Shown here one piece after another: positions 25,550-34,497 of a stretch of 64,000 nucleotides of DNA (the stretch's first letter is position 1; each line of letters begins with the position of its first letter). The position numbers and the translations under genes are program-made. Origin of the DNA: Bacteroidota bacterium (GTDB lineage Bacteria; Bacteroidota; Bacteroidia; NS11-12g; UBA9320); assembly GCA_947468275.1 (NCBI GenBank), contig CANIKO010000002.1, forward strand, positions 169,363 to 233,362, read 5' to 3'. The notes under the pieces are model-generated. The model was not told the origin of the DNA. It saw only the letters and a list, made by a program, of their open reading frames with translations, and searched no databases.

Positions 25550-28117
25550 TTAATTATCATACCAAAAATTTCGCCTATTCATTTTCAAATCTTGCAGGGT
25601 TGATGATTTTACACGGATAGTAAAATCAAAGCTACGGCGGAATCCTGTTGGAATCCAACCAAAACTAAACTGCCAACAATGTAGATCGCGAAACAGATCA
25701 ATTTTGGTTACGGCCATTTGTTTTGTTTTGAAATCATAACCCGAGGCTATTAAAACTTTCCAATTTTGAGTAAGGTTTAAATCTCCGTTAAAAGTTATAC
25801 TTTGAGTTATTTGGTTAGCTCTATTGGGAACAGGCTTACTATAATAAAAATTGTAATTTAATGCCAGATTCCAGGGAATATTAAAGTCAACAAAAAATTG
25901 AGGATAGTTATTTATCATGGCTAATTCCTGCTGATTAGCCGTGGAAGAAGTTTTCGGTTTTCTCGCTTGTGGATTTAGATTTGTTCCCATGCTTAGCCCA
26001 AAATTAGTAAGTCGGCCTATACTTTTTCCATCCATTATTATCAATTCATTTACCCTTCGATTTGAATATTTGTAGGGATCTATAGACCAGTTATAGTTTA
26101 TTCCTACTTTACCTTTGAACACTGAGGAGCGCCCATTAAAACTAAGATTCGTCCATTTAAAACTATCTGCCAAAAAATTATGATTTGCTGAAACATTTAA
26201 CATTTCAATCAATTTCACCTTTTTAGTAACCATCCCTGTGTCGGTGTGTTTGCGAGTTTTTAGCTCCACATTGTTATTTATATTAAATCCTATGGACGCA
26301 TTTTTACCTCCAGTTGGATATCCCATTCCTGTAACATTGTACCTAGAATAATTTTGAATAGTTCCGCTAGTATCAGTTTGCACTTTGCGAAATCCATTTT
26401 TTTGAGTTTCCATATTAGGCCGAAATCCAAAATTTAGACTTGGGGTAATTACATGTCGAATTGCTTGTAGCCGACCTTTTTTAAACTGCGCCATACCATA
26501 AATTGTTGAATTTATTGAAATTCCTCCTTGAATAGATGAAGCTCTGTCAAAACCAAGCGTTTGTTTTGTAAGCAAAGTATCCTTAACAGCATCCCATGTC
26601 TTCTCAACAGATTTTAAATACCAATATTCAGTATAAGAAATATTGGGATTCATCTGGAAATATTTCAATAACTTAACCGACGCAGTCAAAGGAATTGAGT
26701 GAATCATTCCATTTTGAAGGCTATCAAAAATATTTATTTTTTCAGGATTTTTTTCTAAACCAAGAGCTGGTCCAAGGTTTTTCTGTTTCATAAATACACT
26801 GTTTTTTATGTCCCCATTATATGATAAGCCTATGGTTTTTAGCGCTTTGTTTCGCGAATTCAAATTTTGAAAAGGAGTGATACGTGGTACATTTATATTC
26901 AGTTCAGGAAAAGACAGGTTTACTTCCTGCTTATTTAAGTTTTGAGTAATACGGCTTGTTGTACTTAAATTTAAGTTATTATTTAAAAAAGAAGTGCGGT
27001 AATTTATGGAAGACTGAACCGTTGACTGAATCATACTTTGCTGTTGAACAGAATTATTTTTACCATAATTGGGAGATTGATAATTTACATTAGCATTAAA
27101 CGATTGACCTGGTCTCGCTTTCGGATCAAGCGCATAATTCCAATTTAGTTTATAATCTTTTAATACAATAATCCCTGTTTCTTTCTCTCCATATTTATTT
27201 TGATTGTAATCAACCCCCAAATTCCCCCTAAAATGATAACGCTTTGCATAATTAGAATTGACGTGAACACCATAACTTCCTCTAAAAAAATAATCCCCTG
27301 ACACCGCTAAATCAAAATATTTATTTACAGGAATATAATATCCTAAGTTTTTCAAATAAAATCCCCTTACCTGATCTTCACCATAAGTAGGAAATATTAC
27401 CCCTTTAGCTTGTCCCTTTTGCAAAGGAAAAAATCCAAAAGGAATAAGTAATGGTGTATTCACTTCGGCTATAACCAAATTGGCGGGCCCAGTAACTACC
27501 TGTTTGTTGGGAATGATTTTAAATTTTTTTGCCAAAATATAAAAATGCGGATGCAGAGAATCATTACACGTGGTATACTTAGCATTTTTAATATAGGTTT
27601 GGTTTTGCGGATCCTTATAGGTTTTTTCGCCAAACACATAGCCTTCGCCCTGTATAGTGCGTGCATTAAAAACAAGCGCTTTTTTAGTATCAAAGTTATA
27701 TTTCATACTATCACTTTTAAATTGGTCTTTAGTATCAGAAAAATGTGGTCGGTGTGAAAAATTACCTAATGAATCAGGATACGCACGAGCAAAAATATCC
27801 TTGGTCATAAAATCAACCATAATAAAGCCCGCGTCTAAATTTATATCTTCATAATGCACTTCTGCATTGCCATATAAATAAACTTTTTTTCCGGGCAAAT
27901 CAAAAATCATAGAATCGTCAGCACTACATTCAACAGGAGATTCAATTCCCGACTTTGTTTTAAAATTTAATGTATCTGTTTTAATTGAATCAGTTTGTGC
28001 TATAACACTAAAGTGCATAAAAACCGATACAATTAACCATAAAAAATGGAAAAAAGATGTTTCAAATAATTTTTTATGAGTGGTTTTCGTTATAATATTG
28101 TATGTCTTATTAAACAC
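25550..28117 (-). CDS. lptD: LPS-assembly outer-membrane protein LptD
   Basis: Outer-membrane translocon that inserts LPS into the outer leaflet. An N-terminal LptA/OstA-like beta-jellyroll (KKVYLYGNAEVHYEDINLDAGFIMVDF, then PDSLGNF) leads to the Bacteroidota-type LptD barrel with KNAKYTTCND, KQVVTGPANLVIAEVNTPLLIPFGFFP and KGVIFPTYGE..RGFYLKNLGYYI. The longest frame begins at 28324, deep inside the divergent amidase gene. I prefer GTG 28117, which gives a signal peptide with LFETSFFHFLWLIVSVF.. ending VIAQ (about 855 residues); ATG 28018 would cut the signal peptide in half. Position of the start is uncertain; identity is secure. Confidence 0.88.
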   Translation of the reverse strand: MFNKTYNIITKTTHKKLFETSFFHFLWLIVSVFMHFSVIAQTDSIKTDTLNFKTKSGIESPVECSADDSMIFDLPGKKVYLYGNAEVHYEDINLDAGFIMVDFMTKDIFARAYPDSLGNFSHRPHFSDTKDQFKSDSMKYNFDTKKALVFNARTIQGEGYVFGEKTYKDPQNQTYIKNAKYTTCNDSLHPHFYILAKKFKIIPNKQVVTGPANLVIAEVNTPLLIPFGFFPLQKGQAKGVIFPTYGEDQVRGFYLKNLGYYIPVNKYFDLAVSGDYFFRGSYGVHVNSNYAKRYHFRGNLGVDYNQNKYGEKETGIIVLKDYKLNWNYALDPKARPGQSFNANVNYQSPNYGKNNSVQQQSMIQSTVQSSINYRTSFLNNNLNLSTTSRITQNLNKQEVNLSFPELNINVPRITPFQNLNSRNKALKTIGLSYNGDIKNSVFMKQKNLGPALGLEKNPEKINIFDSLQNGMIHSIPLTASVKLLKYFQMNPNISYTEYWYLKSVEKTWDAVKDTLLTKQTLGFDRASSIQGGISINSTIYGMAQFKKGRLQAIRHVITPSLNFGFRPNMETQKNGFRKVQTDTSGTIQNYSRYNVTGMGYPTGGKNASIGFNINNNVELKTRKHTDTGMVTKKVKLIEMLNVSANHNFLADSFKWTNLSFNGRSSVFKGKVGINYNWSIDPYKYSNRRVNELIIMDGKSIGRLTNFGLSMGTNLNPQARKPKTSSTANQQELAMINNYPQFFVDFNIPWNLALNYNFYYSKPVPNRANQITQSITFNGDLNLTQNWKVLIASGYDFKTKQMAVTKIDLFRDLHCWQFSFGWIPTGFRRSFDFTIRVKSSTLQDLKMNRRNFWYDN

Positions 28118-28178
28118 TGTCAAACAGCCGCCAAAATTACAACAAGAAACGGGAGGTTTACAATTAGTTATTGACCAA

Positions 28179-29099
28179 ATGAAAGTAATAAAACTGAGGG
28201 AATGGAATAATGAACAGAATAAAGCCAAGAAAGGCTTTGGTTCAGGCAATTTTATTTCTACCAGAGCGTTGGTTATTTCTTTTTTGCTTCTGGCACTTTT
28301 TAGCATCCAGGCTGTTTTATACAAAAATCGTGCCTCCGCTACGGAAAATCATGATAAATCAGAATTAAATGGATTTCAAACAGGTGACAAGCAAATTAAG
28401 ACAATTATTATAGATGCAGGCCACGGCGGTAAAGACCCAGGATGTGTTGTACATGGCAATATTTTTGAAAAAGATATTTCTTTAGATATTGCTTTAAAAT
28501 TAGGTAAACTAATTGAGGACAGCATAAAAGGTGTAAAGGTGATTTATACACGAAAAACCGATAAATTTATAGAACTTTTTCAAAGGGCCTCCATAGCCAA
28601 TTTAAATAACGCCGATATTTTCATTTCTATTCATTGCAATTATAACCCAGTAAATACTTTCAATGGTTTTGAATCCTATATTATGGGAACGCATAAAACT
28701 GCGGCCAATTTACAGGTTTCTAAACGTGAGAATGAATCTGTTTTATTAGAAAAAGATTACAACACAAATACCGAATATGAAGGGTTTGACCCAAGTTCAC
28801 CCGAATCAGATATTATATTTTCATTGTACCAAAATGCCTTTATGGATCAAAGTGCACGTTTGGCAAGCAAAGTTCATGAAGCCGTCAGAAAAAACAATGT
28901 TTTGCACACGAAGGAAGTAAAACAAGCAGGATTTCTGGTACTTTGGAAAACTGCCATGCCAAGCATTCTGATTGAAACCGGTTTTTTGAGCAATACGGGC
29001 GATCTTAATCTGCTTAATTCTGATGACGGCAGAAAAAATTTATCATATAGTTTAATGGTTGGATTCAGAAATTACTGTAATTGGTATTCAAATCAGTAA
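28179..29099 (+). CDS. N-acetylmuramoyl-L-alanine amidase (AmiC-like)
   Basis: Zinc amidase that cleaves the peptide from MurNAc during cell separation. After an N-terminal membrane helix (ALVISFLLLALFSIQAVLY) the Amidase_3 domain starts with TIIIDAGHGGKDPGC (zinc His), GNIFEKDISLDIALKLG (Glu), IFISIHCNYNP (His) and PSILIETGFLSN (catalytic Glu). The longest frame starts at GTG 28080; I chose ATG 28179 because the added residues are not family-like and would overlap the start region of lptD. It is 45 bp upstream of the MCE gene and likely co-transcribed. TAATATTG (28093-28100) is a one-mismatch -7 element. Confidence 0.9.
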   Translation: MKVIKLREWNNEQNKAKKGFGSGNFISTRALVISFLLLALFSIQAVLYKNRASATENHDKSELNGFQTGDKQIKTIIIDAGHGGKDPGCVVHGNIFEKDISLDIALKLGKLIEDSIKGVKVIYTRKTDKFIELFQRASIANLNNADIFISIHCNYNPVNTFNGFESYIMGTHKTAANLQVSKRENESVLLEKDYNTNTEYEGFDPSSPESDIIFSLYQNAFMDQSARLASKVHEAVRKNNVLHTKEVKQAGFLVLWKTAMPSILIETGFLSNTGDLNLLNSDDGRKNLSYSLMVGFRNYCNWYSNQ

Positions 29100-29144
29100 A
29101 TTCGCGGTTCATTTTTTATATTCTAACACAACTTTCCCCATTAC

Positions 29145-30104
29145 ATGAAAATAAGTAACGAAACCAGAGTAGGAACAATAGCGGCTATATCCATCACCAT
29201 CCTTATTTTGGGTTATAATTTTATGAAAGGTGAAAACCTTTTCACTTCCTATAACAGATATTACGCCGCCTACGATGATGTAGACGGTTTGTTCAAATCC
29301 AACCCTGTAATGATAAATGGATACAAAGTTGGCCAAGTTAGTGATGTAAAGATGGATCCTAAATCCTTAAAACTTTTAGTAGAAGTAAAGGTTCCAAATA
29401 ATATTAAGGTATCAAAAGATGCTGTTATAAAAATTGTTAACACAGATTTAATAGGTTCAAAAGGAATTCAAATATTAATGGGTAAATCGCATGAAATTGC
29501 TAAAACAGGAGATACTTTAAATTCGGATAAAGACCAAGGAATGGCCAAAACAGCAAGTAAACTTATAGCCCCATTATCTGAAAAAATAAACACATTGCTG
29601 AGCGAAATAAACAATCAAATAAGTGGCGACCAAATAAAATTAACGCTTCAAAGCTTAAATAAAACCCTGAGCACGGCTGATGCTGCCATTAAAGAAATGG
29701 AAACCATGATAACCAGTAAAAATGGAAAGATTGACGGAATATTAGGCGAGGTAAATTCAGTAACTTCCGATTTAAAATCTTCAACACCAAAAATAAACAG
29801 CATACTTGCCAATATTGAAGAAACCTCAGCCGAGCTAAAAAAACTGGAACTGGAAGCAACCATTAAACAACTGAAAACTGTTTTGGCTGATTTATCTGCA
29901 ACCATTAGTAATATCAATAAAGGCCAAGGCTCATTGGGCAAAATAGCCACCGATGATGAACTTTACAAAAAACTAAACACTACACTTGAAACCTTTAACA
30001 ACCTAGCGGCAGACATCGAAAAATACCCAAGCCGCTATACCGGAATTACTAAGTCTCAACGTAAACAAGCGGACAAGGAAAAGAAGAAAGCTGGGGAGAA
30101 ATAA
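29145..30104 (+). CDS. MlaD/MCE-domain lipid transport protein
   Basis: Periplasmic substrate-binding part of an MCE-type phospholipid transporter, anchored by one N-terminal helix (about residues 9-27). The MCE domain follows: YYAAYDDVDGLFKSNPVMINGYKVGQVSDVKMD (about 42-75) and KDAVIKIVNTDLIGSKGIQI. The remaining part (about 150-290) is a long helical stretch, as in MlaD relatives that form needle or ring assemblies. The C-terminus is very Lys-rich. The ATPase and permease (MlaF, MlaE) are not in the window. It follows the amidase directly. Confidence 0.9.
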   Translation: MKISNETRVGTIAAISITILILGYNFMKGENLFTSYNRYYAAYDDVDGLFKSNPVMINGYKVGQVSDVKMDPKSLKLLVEVKVPNNIKVSKDAVIKIVNTDLIGSKGIQILMGKSHEIAKTGDTLNSDKDQGMAKTASKLIAPLSEKINTLLSEINNQISGDQIKLTLQSLNKTLSTADAAIKEMETMITSKNGKIDGILGEVNSVTSDLKSSTPKINSILANIEETSAELKKLELEATIKQLKTVLADLSATISNINKGQGSLGKIATDDELYKKLNTTLETFNNLAADIEKYPSRYTGITKSQRKQADKEKKKAGEK

Positions 30105-30130
30105 TTAGGAATCTTGAATTAGGAATTTGG
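30103..30130. repeat. AATTAGGAATC-type repetitive phrase
   Basis: ATTAGGAATCTTGAATTAGGAATTTGG: the reverse-complement orientation of the AATTCCTAATTC phrase, starting at the MCE gene stop codon. Confidence 0.5.
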
Positions 30131-30186
30131 ATTTTTTTAAACACACTTTATTGCATCGTAGTTAAAAAAAAACATAAACCCTCCAA

Positions 30187-31092
30187 ATGAAAAAAATTAT
30201 CTATTTATTTATCTACCTATCTATAAATTTCCTCTCGGCTGATAGGGCATTTGGGCAATACGATTCAATCAAAGGAAATTTTCTAGTTTTATATTCCGGC
30301 GATATTATTATAACTAATAAATTACAATACTTAACCCCTATTTTCTATACAGATAATACTCATTACAACCAAGATGATGTTGAGTATTATCATGATCCGA
30401 CTGGATTATATAAAAATACTCTTAACTTAAATAAGCCGGGAAGTTCATCCTTTGTCAATGTGAGAAGAGAAGTCGGCGGCCCTAATTCAGGAAACATAGT
30501 TTTATATTCTGGTCAAGTTATTAAGTGTAATTCGATACAACATCAATCTCATTTTTTAATTACTGAATCGACCAAATATCATGAAGATGATGTAGAATTC
30601 TATAGAAAAGACAACGATTTATTTGCGAATACAAGAAAGTTTTCCATTTTAAAAAAGACTTCAGCATTTATAAAAGCTGAAACAACTGGTAAAATTAATT
30701 TGTTCAGAGAAACTACTGTCACCTATTCTAGGGATAGTAAGGGTAATCAAAGAACTAATATTCAAACCTCCTTATACTATAATAAGGGATATGGTGATTT
30801 AAAGTTCACTAAACTTAAATATTTAAAAAAAGATTTAGCAGATAATGCCGCAAGTTTACAGTTATTAGAAAAAGTAAAAAAAAGAAAAATAATTTCAGGT
30901 TGTCTGTGGACAGTTACTGTATTAATCATACCACTAGCCGTTTATCAATATAATACAGATGATGAGAGTGGTGGCACAATTCTAGCTGAAGTTGCAGGTA
31001 TGGTAGTGTTAGCGTTAACTGCGAAATTAGTAAACAGGCATGAAGATGATAATATAGAAAAGGCAATAAACATTTATAATGCAGGTTATTAA
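30187..31092 (+). CDS. exported protein with two copies of an unnamed module
   Basis: A 301-residue exported protein (signal peptide about 1-23, FGQ cut site) of unknown function. It has two copies of a ~50-residue unit: residues about 31-82 (LVLYSGDIIITNKLQYLTP.., DDVEYYHDPTGLYKNT) and about 102-152 (IVLYSGQVIKCNSIQHQ.., DDVEFYRKDNDLFANTR). The second half contains a NLFRETTVTY strand, YNKGYGDLK, then LKYLKKDLADNAASLQLLEKV and two hydrophobic helices near the C-terminus (about 238-258 and 265-282). The next gene is a shorter relative. No catalytic residues stand out. Confidence 0.7.
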   Translation: MKKIIYLFIYLSINFLSADRAFGQYDSIKGNFLVLYSGDIIITNKLQYLTPIFYTDNTHYNQDDVEYYHDPTGLYKNTLNLNKPGSSSFVNVRREVGGPNSGNIVLYSGQVIKCNSIQHQSHFLITESTKYHEDDVEFYRKDNDLFANTRKFSILKKTSAFIKAETTGKINLFRETTVTYSRDSKGNQRTNIQTSLYYNKGYGDLKFTKLKYLKKDLADNAASLQLLEKVKKRKIISGCLWTVTVLIIPLAVYQYNTDDESGGTILAEVAGMVVLALTAKLVNRHEDDNIEKAINIYNAGY

Positions 31093-31131
31093 ATTTTATT
31101 AGGTAAAATAAAATCTTCAACTTTATTTAAT

Positions 31132-31794
31132 ATGAAAAAAAACACTCTACTATTCATTAGTTTGCTTTGCGTTACAAAACTATTTAGCCAATCTGAAAAA
31201 CCAAATTACTCTTGTTTGTCGTTATATTCTGGAAGAGTTATTTATTCAAATTATGTTCAATATAATAAACCCTACTTCAATACAGATAAAGGTAGATTTT
31301 TTGAAGATTCTGTGAGTTTTTATAAGAACAGTTCAGGTTCCTTTGGGAATACAAGACATTTGAGAAAACGTAATCCTACATATTTTATGAAAGCTGTAAC
31401 TTTTAAAAATCTTAACTTATACAGCCAAACGGTAACCATAATTGCTGATAATACAACTAGTACAAAAGATGCCCTTGTATATAATAAAGGAACGGATATT
31501 CTAAAAAAGGCTAACTATAAAAATCTTAAATTTGATATGGCTGATAATGCCGAAAGTATGAGAATACTTAAACAGGTTAGAAATATTAGAAATGCTGAGT
31601 TCGGAATTTACGGATTAAGTTTGGCTTGTTTGGTAATTGGGATTGTAAATATTGCAAAAGATGGCCCGGATTACCTCAAATTTGGAGCGATTCCTTTAAG
31701 TTTAGGATTATATAAAATTACTGTTCTTGGCAATTCAAAACAAAAGAAAATAATTAAAGCTTTTCAAGCGTATGATTATGCTTCGCCAAATTGA
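31132..31794 (+). CDS. exported protein related to its upstream neighbour, one module copy
   Basis: A 220-residue exported protein (signal peptide ending LFSQ, about residue 20). Residues about 26-78 are a third copy of the unit in the preceding gene (CLSLYSGRVIYSNYVQYNKP.., EDSVSFYKNSSGSFGNTR). The shared second half follows: NLYSQTVTI, YNKG, NYKNLKFDMADNAESMRILKQV, then two hydrophobic segments (about 158-176 and 188-202). The match along the whole length, not only the module, makes these tandem paralogues that arose by duplication. Function unknown; 39 bp separate the genes. Confidence 0.7.
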   Translation: MKKNTLLFISLLCVTKLFSQSEKPNYSCLSLYSGRVIYSNYVQYNKPYFNTDKGRFFEDSVSFYKNSSGSFGNTRHLRKRNPTYFMKAVTFKNLNLYSQTVTIIADNTTSTKDALVYNKGTDILKKANYKNLKFDMADNAESMRILKQVRNIRNAEFGIYGLSLACLVIGIVNIAKDGPDYLKFGAIPLSLGLYKITVLGNSKQKKIIKAFQAYDYASPN

Positions 31795-31829
31795 AAAAAA
31801 TAACATATTGATAAAAAATATCAATCCCT

Positions 31830-31867
31830 TTTAATTCCTAATTCCTAATTCTCAATTCCTAATTAAT
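31830..31867. repeat. AATTCCTAATTC-type repetitive phrase
   Basis: TTTTAATTCCTAATTCC TAATTCTCAATTCCTAATT: four TTCCTAA-like units filling the convergent gap between the paralogue pair and hmgA, ending next to the hmgA stop codon. Confidence 0.55.
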
Positions 31868-33025
31868 CTACTCCACCCAACTCTTCCAATAGCCCTTATC
31901 CTCCATATCCAGAGCGGCTTGTGTAAGCTGTAAGGGATAAAATGGGTCAATCATCACCGCTAATTCTTTGGTTTCTTTAGCACCAATACTTTTTTCAACT
32001 GTTCCCGGATGCGGGCCATGCGGAATGCCTTTGGGATGCAATGAAATCATTCCTCGTTCCACATGCTTGCGACTCATAAAATCACCATCTACATAATATA
32101 AAACTTCATCGCTGTCCACATTGCTGTGGTTGTAAGGAGCAGGAACCGACAATGGATGGTAATCATAAAGTCGTGGCACAAATGAGCAAATCACAAAATT
32201 ATGGCCTTCAAAAGTTTGATGAATGGGTGGTGGCATGTGCAATCTTCCGGTTATGGGTTCATAATTGTGAATAGAAAAACCGTAAGGATAAACAAACCCA
32301 TCCCAACCAATAGCATCAAACGGATGTGTGGCATAGGTGTAAGGATAAATCATGTTTTGCTTTTTTATCATTACCTTAAAATCGCCTTGTTCATCATGGG
32401 TTTGCAAATTTTGAGGCAATTTTATATCCCGTTCGCAAAACGGTGAATGTTCCAATAATTGTCCAAATTCATTGCGATAACGCTTTGGAGTAACTATTGG
32501 CGAAAATGATTCAGTTATAAATAATCGGTTATTGGGGGTATCAAAATGTATTTTATAAATGGTTCCGCGTGGAATAACTAGATAATCGCCATGTTCAAAG
32601 ATAATTTCACCATAAACCGTTAGTAATTTTCCACTGCCTTCATGTATAAAAATCACTTCATCCGCATCGGCATTTTTTACAAAATAATCAGTGGTTCCAT
32701 TAGCTGGTGCTGCAGACGATACTGTTAAATCCTGATTTCCCATCAATACCACACGGCTTTTCAAGTAGTCATCTTCAGGCTTAGTCTTAAAGGTAATAAA
32801 ACTGCGGTTTTGCATGTTTTTCTTAAGCACATATTCAGGTTCTACACTCCATGCTTCGCCAATATCCTTTACCAATGTAGGAGGATGGCAATGGTAAACT
32901 AAGGAATATACACTCGAAAAACCGAGAGTACTTACAAGTTCTTCAGCATATAGGTTTCCATCAGCTTTGCGAAACTGTGTGTGGCGTTTTGGTGGAATAT
33001 TTCCAAGTTGGTGGTAAAAAGGCAT
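31868..33025 (-). CDS. hmgA: homogentisate 1,2-dioxygenase
   Basis: Fe(II) enzyme of phenylalanine/tyrosine breakdown that opens the homogentisate ring to maleylacetoacetate. The N-terminal YHQLGNIPPKRHTQFRK segment, the cupin part DADEVIFIHEGSGKLLTVYGEI, PRGTIYKIHF and the iron-site region PAPYNHSNVDSDEVLYYVDGDF (His and Glu ligands) followed by GIPHGPHPG are intact; 385 residues is typical of the Bacteroidota form. No other genes of the pathway lie beside it (no maleylacetoacetate isomerase, fumarylacetoacetase or hydroxyphenylpyruvate dioxygenase). TAAATTTG at 33070-33077 is a plausible promoter. Confidence 0.93.
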   Translation of the reverse strand: MPFYHQLGNIPPKRHTQFRKADGNLYAEELVSTLGFSSVYSLVYHCHPPTLVKDIGEAWSVEPEYVLKKNMQNRSFITFKTKPEDDYLKSRVVLMGNQDLTVSSAAPANGTTDYFVKNADADEVIFIHEGSGKLLTVYGEIIFEHGDYLVIPRGTIYKIHFDTPNNRLFITESFSPIVTPKRYRNEFGQLLEHSPFCERDIKLPQNLQTHDEQGDFKVMIKKQNMIYPYTYATHPFDAIGWDGFVYPYGFSIHNYEPITGRLHMPPPIHQTFEGHNFVICSFVPRLYDYHPLSVPAPYNHSNVDSDEVLYYVDGDFMSRKHVERGMISLHPKGIPHGPHPGTVEKSIGAKETKELAVMIDPFYPLQLTQAALDMEDKGYWKSWVE

Positions 33026-33069
33026 AGTTTAAAGTTTGGTGGTTTGAAAAAGTGTATCTAATTTGCTTT

Positions 33070-33077
33070 CAAATTTA
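33070..33077 (-). promoter_or_regulatory. hmgA: -7 promoter element TAAATTTG
   Basis: Perfect TAnnTTTG match 45 bp upstream of hmgA, in the gap shared with the divergent TPR lipoprotein. Confidence 0.45.
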
Positions 33078-33086
33078 AAATAAAAA

Positions 33087-34103
33087 ATGATTGGGCGTTT
33101 AGTTAAAAGCTTAATAATATTTGTGGTGATACTTAGCGTATTACCTTCATGCAATAAAAATAATGCAAATTATAAAATGGCCCATGACACTACTTTGAGC
33201 GCAGAAGTAAGAGCATGGTCACAAAAAATATTGGATGACCCAGAGCGAGATGACTACTTTGCCGAAAGAGCTATGGTTTTAATTAGCAATGATAAAAACT
33301 ACAAATTAGCTATCGCTGACTTGGAAAAAGCTATAAAAATGAATCCTAAAAAACCGGTTTATCAAACCAAATTAGCCGATGCTTATTTTGGAGATAATCA
33401 AACGTTTAAAGCCAAAGAAACTTATCTAAAGGCGGTCGAAGCCAATCCCAACGATGCAGAGGTGCTATTTAAAACAGGTCAGTTTTTTTTGTTTGTAAAA
33501 AAATATGATGACGCAAAACAGTATATGAACGAAGCCTTAAAAATTGATGAAAGCTATCCTAAGGTTTACTTTTTCATAGCACAAGCGTTTAAGGAAACCC
33601 AAGATACAATAAGGGCCATAGAGTTTTATAAAAAAGCCATTCAAATTGATGCTGGTGATTATGATTCCTATTTACAATTAGGTCAAATATTAACACAGCA
33701 AAAAAATAGCGATGCTTTAAAATATTTGGATGCGGCCATTAACACCAATGAAGGGATTGAAGAAGCTTGGTATGCCCGTGGCTATTATTACCAATTGGCC
33801 GGTAATTATGAAAAAGCAATGGCCGATTATCAAAAAACAATTACCATCAATCCTTATCATACTTTGGCTTATTACAACGCCGGCTATATTTATTTCTCAC
33901 AAAAAAACTGGCCATTGGCAATAAAACACTTTGAACTGTCGATGAAAGTGAACGATGAATTTGAAAAGCCTGTTTATATGATTGGTCTAACAAAAGAAGC
34001 CGAAGGCAAAAATGAGGAAGCTTTGACTTTTTATAAACGTTGCCTACAATTAAACCCTAATTTTGAACTGGCGAAATTAGGCCTTAAGCGTCTAGAAAAA
34101 TAA
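33087..34103 (+). CDS. TPR-repeat lipoprotein
   Basis: A 338-residue lipoprotein: signal helix ending LPSC (Cys about residue 22), then about seven tandem tetratricopeptide repeats covering residues 70-335 (for example AIADLEKAIKMNPKKPVYQTKLADAYF, AIEFYKKAIQIDAGDYDSYLQLGQIL). TPR stacks bind other proteins; the partner is unknown. It is divergent from hmgA across a 61-bp gap that must hold both promoters. After its stop codon there is a GTTTGGCGTCCTCACCGAC phrase that resembles the inverted-repeat end at 17647. Confidence 0.8.
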   Translation: MIGRLVKSLIIFVVILSVLPSCNKNNANYKMAHDTTLSAEVRAWSQKILDDPERDDYFAERAMVLISNDKNYKLAIADLEKAIKMNPKKPVYQTKLADAYFGDNQTFKAKETYLKAVEANPNDAEVLFKTGQFFLFVKKYDDAKQYMNEALKIDESYPKVYFFIAQAFKETQDTIRAIEFYKKAIQIDAGDYDSYLQLGQILTQQKNSDALKYLDAAINTNEGIEEAWYARGYYYQLAGNYEKAMADYQKTITINPYHTLAYYNAGYIYFSQKNWPLAIKHFELSMKVNDEFEKPVYMIGLTKEAEGKNEEALTFYKRCLQLNPNFELAKLGLKRLEK

Positions 34104-34158
34104 CAATATTAACGTTTGGCGTCCTCACCGACTAGAACGTAAATCTTATAAAATAAAC

Positions 34159-34413
34159 ATGAAAAACGAACCCATACTGTTTAAATCGCAAAAATTTGAA
34201 CTTGAACCCGGTATTTATTACTGGTGCAGTTGCCCTGATAATTTTGAATTAGTGCTATGCGACAACACTCATAACAGCTGCAAACCTTTAAAATTTGAAA
34301 TTACAGAAAAACGGCTTCGCTCCTATTGCACCTGCAAACAAACCAAAACACCACCATTTTGTGATGGCACCCATAAGGCATTAAATGATTTAAATTTCCC
34401 GGAAGGCGTTTAA
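34159..34413 (+). CDS. small protein with two CDGSH-type Fe-S sites
   Basis: An 84-residue protein with two tandem mitoNEET-type iron-sulfur sites. Site 2 is canonical: C57-x-C59 with PPFCDGTH (C68, H72). Site 1 is C23-x-C25 with LVLCDNTH (C34, H38), so all four 2Fe-2S ligands and spacings are kept while the usual Gly after CD is Asn. Tandem CDGSH proteins are common in bacteria; electron transfer or cluster storage is proposed for the family. No signal peptide. Neighbours give no functional hint. Confidence 0.85.
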   Translation: MKNEPILFKSQKFELEPGIYYWCSCPDNFELVLCDNTHNSCKPLKFEITEKRLRSYCTCKQTKTPPFCDGTHKALNDLNFPEGV

Positions 34414-34454
34414 CGGATGGTATGCAAATGCATAAATTCAGCCGGATGTATTAC

Positions 34455-34478
34455 TAGAATTTTAGAATTTCTAAAATA
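34455..34478. terminator. AT-rich hairpin between convergent genes
   Basis: ATTTTAGAATTTCTAAAAT is a near-perfect palindrome in the gap between the CDGSH gene and the leftward pirin. Weak stem and no strong T-tract, so only a possible terminator. Confidence 0.3.
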
Positions 34479-34497
34479 AAATTATATTTAAAATTTA

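Noticed and set aside
28080-28178. N-terminal extension of the amidase from GTG 28080
   Set aside because: The extension is not like amidase N-termini and would cross the lptD start area and promoter; ATG 28179 precedes the proper anchor helix.
34113-34140. Second copy of the 17647 inverted-repeat element
   Set aside because: Only the GTTTGGCGTCCTCACCGAC part resembles it, with several mismatches and no partner arm; mentioned as degenerate similarity only.
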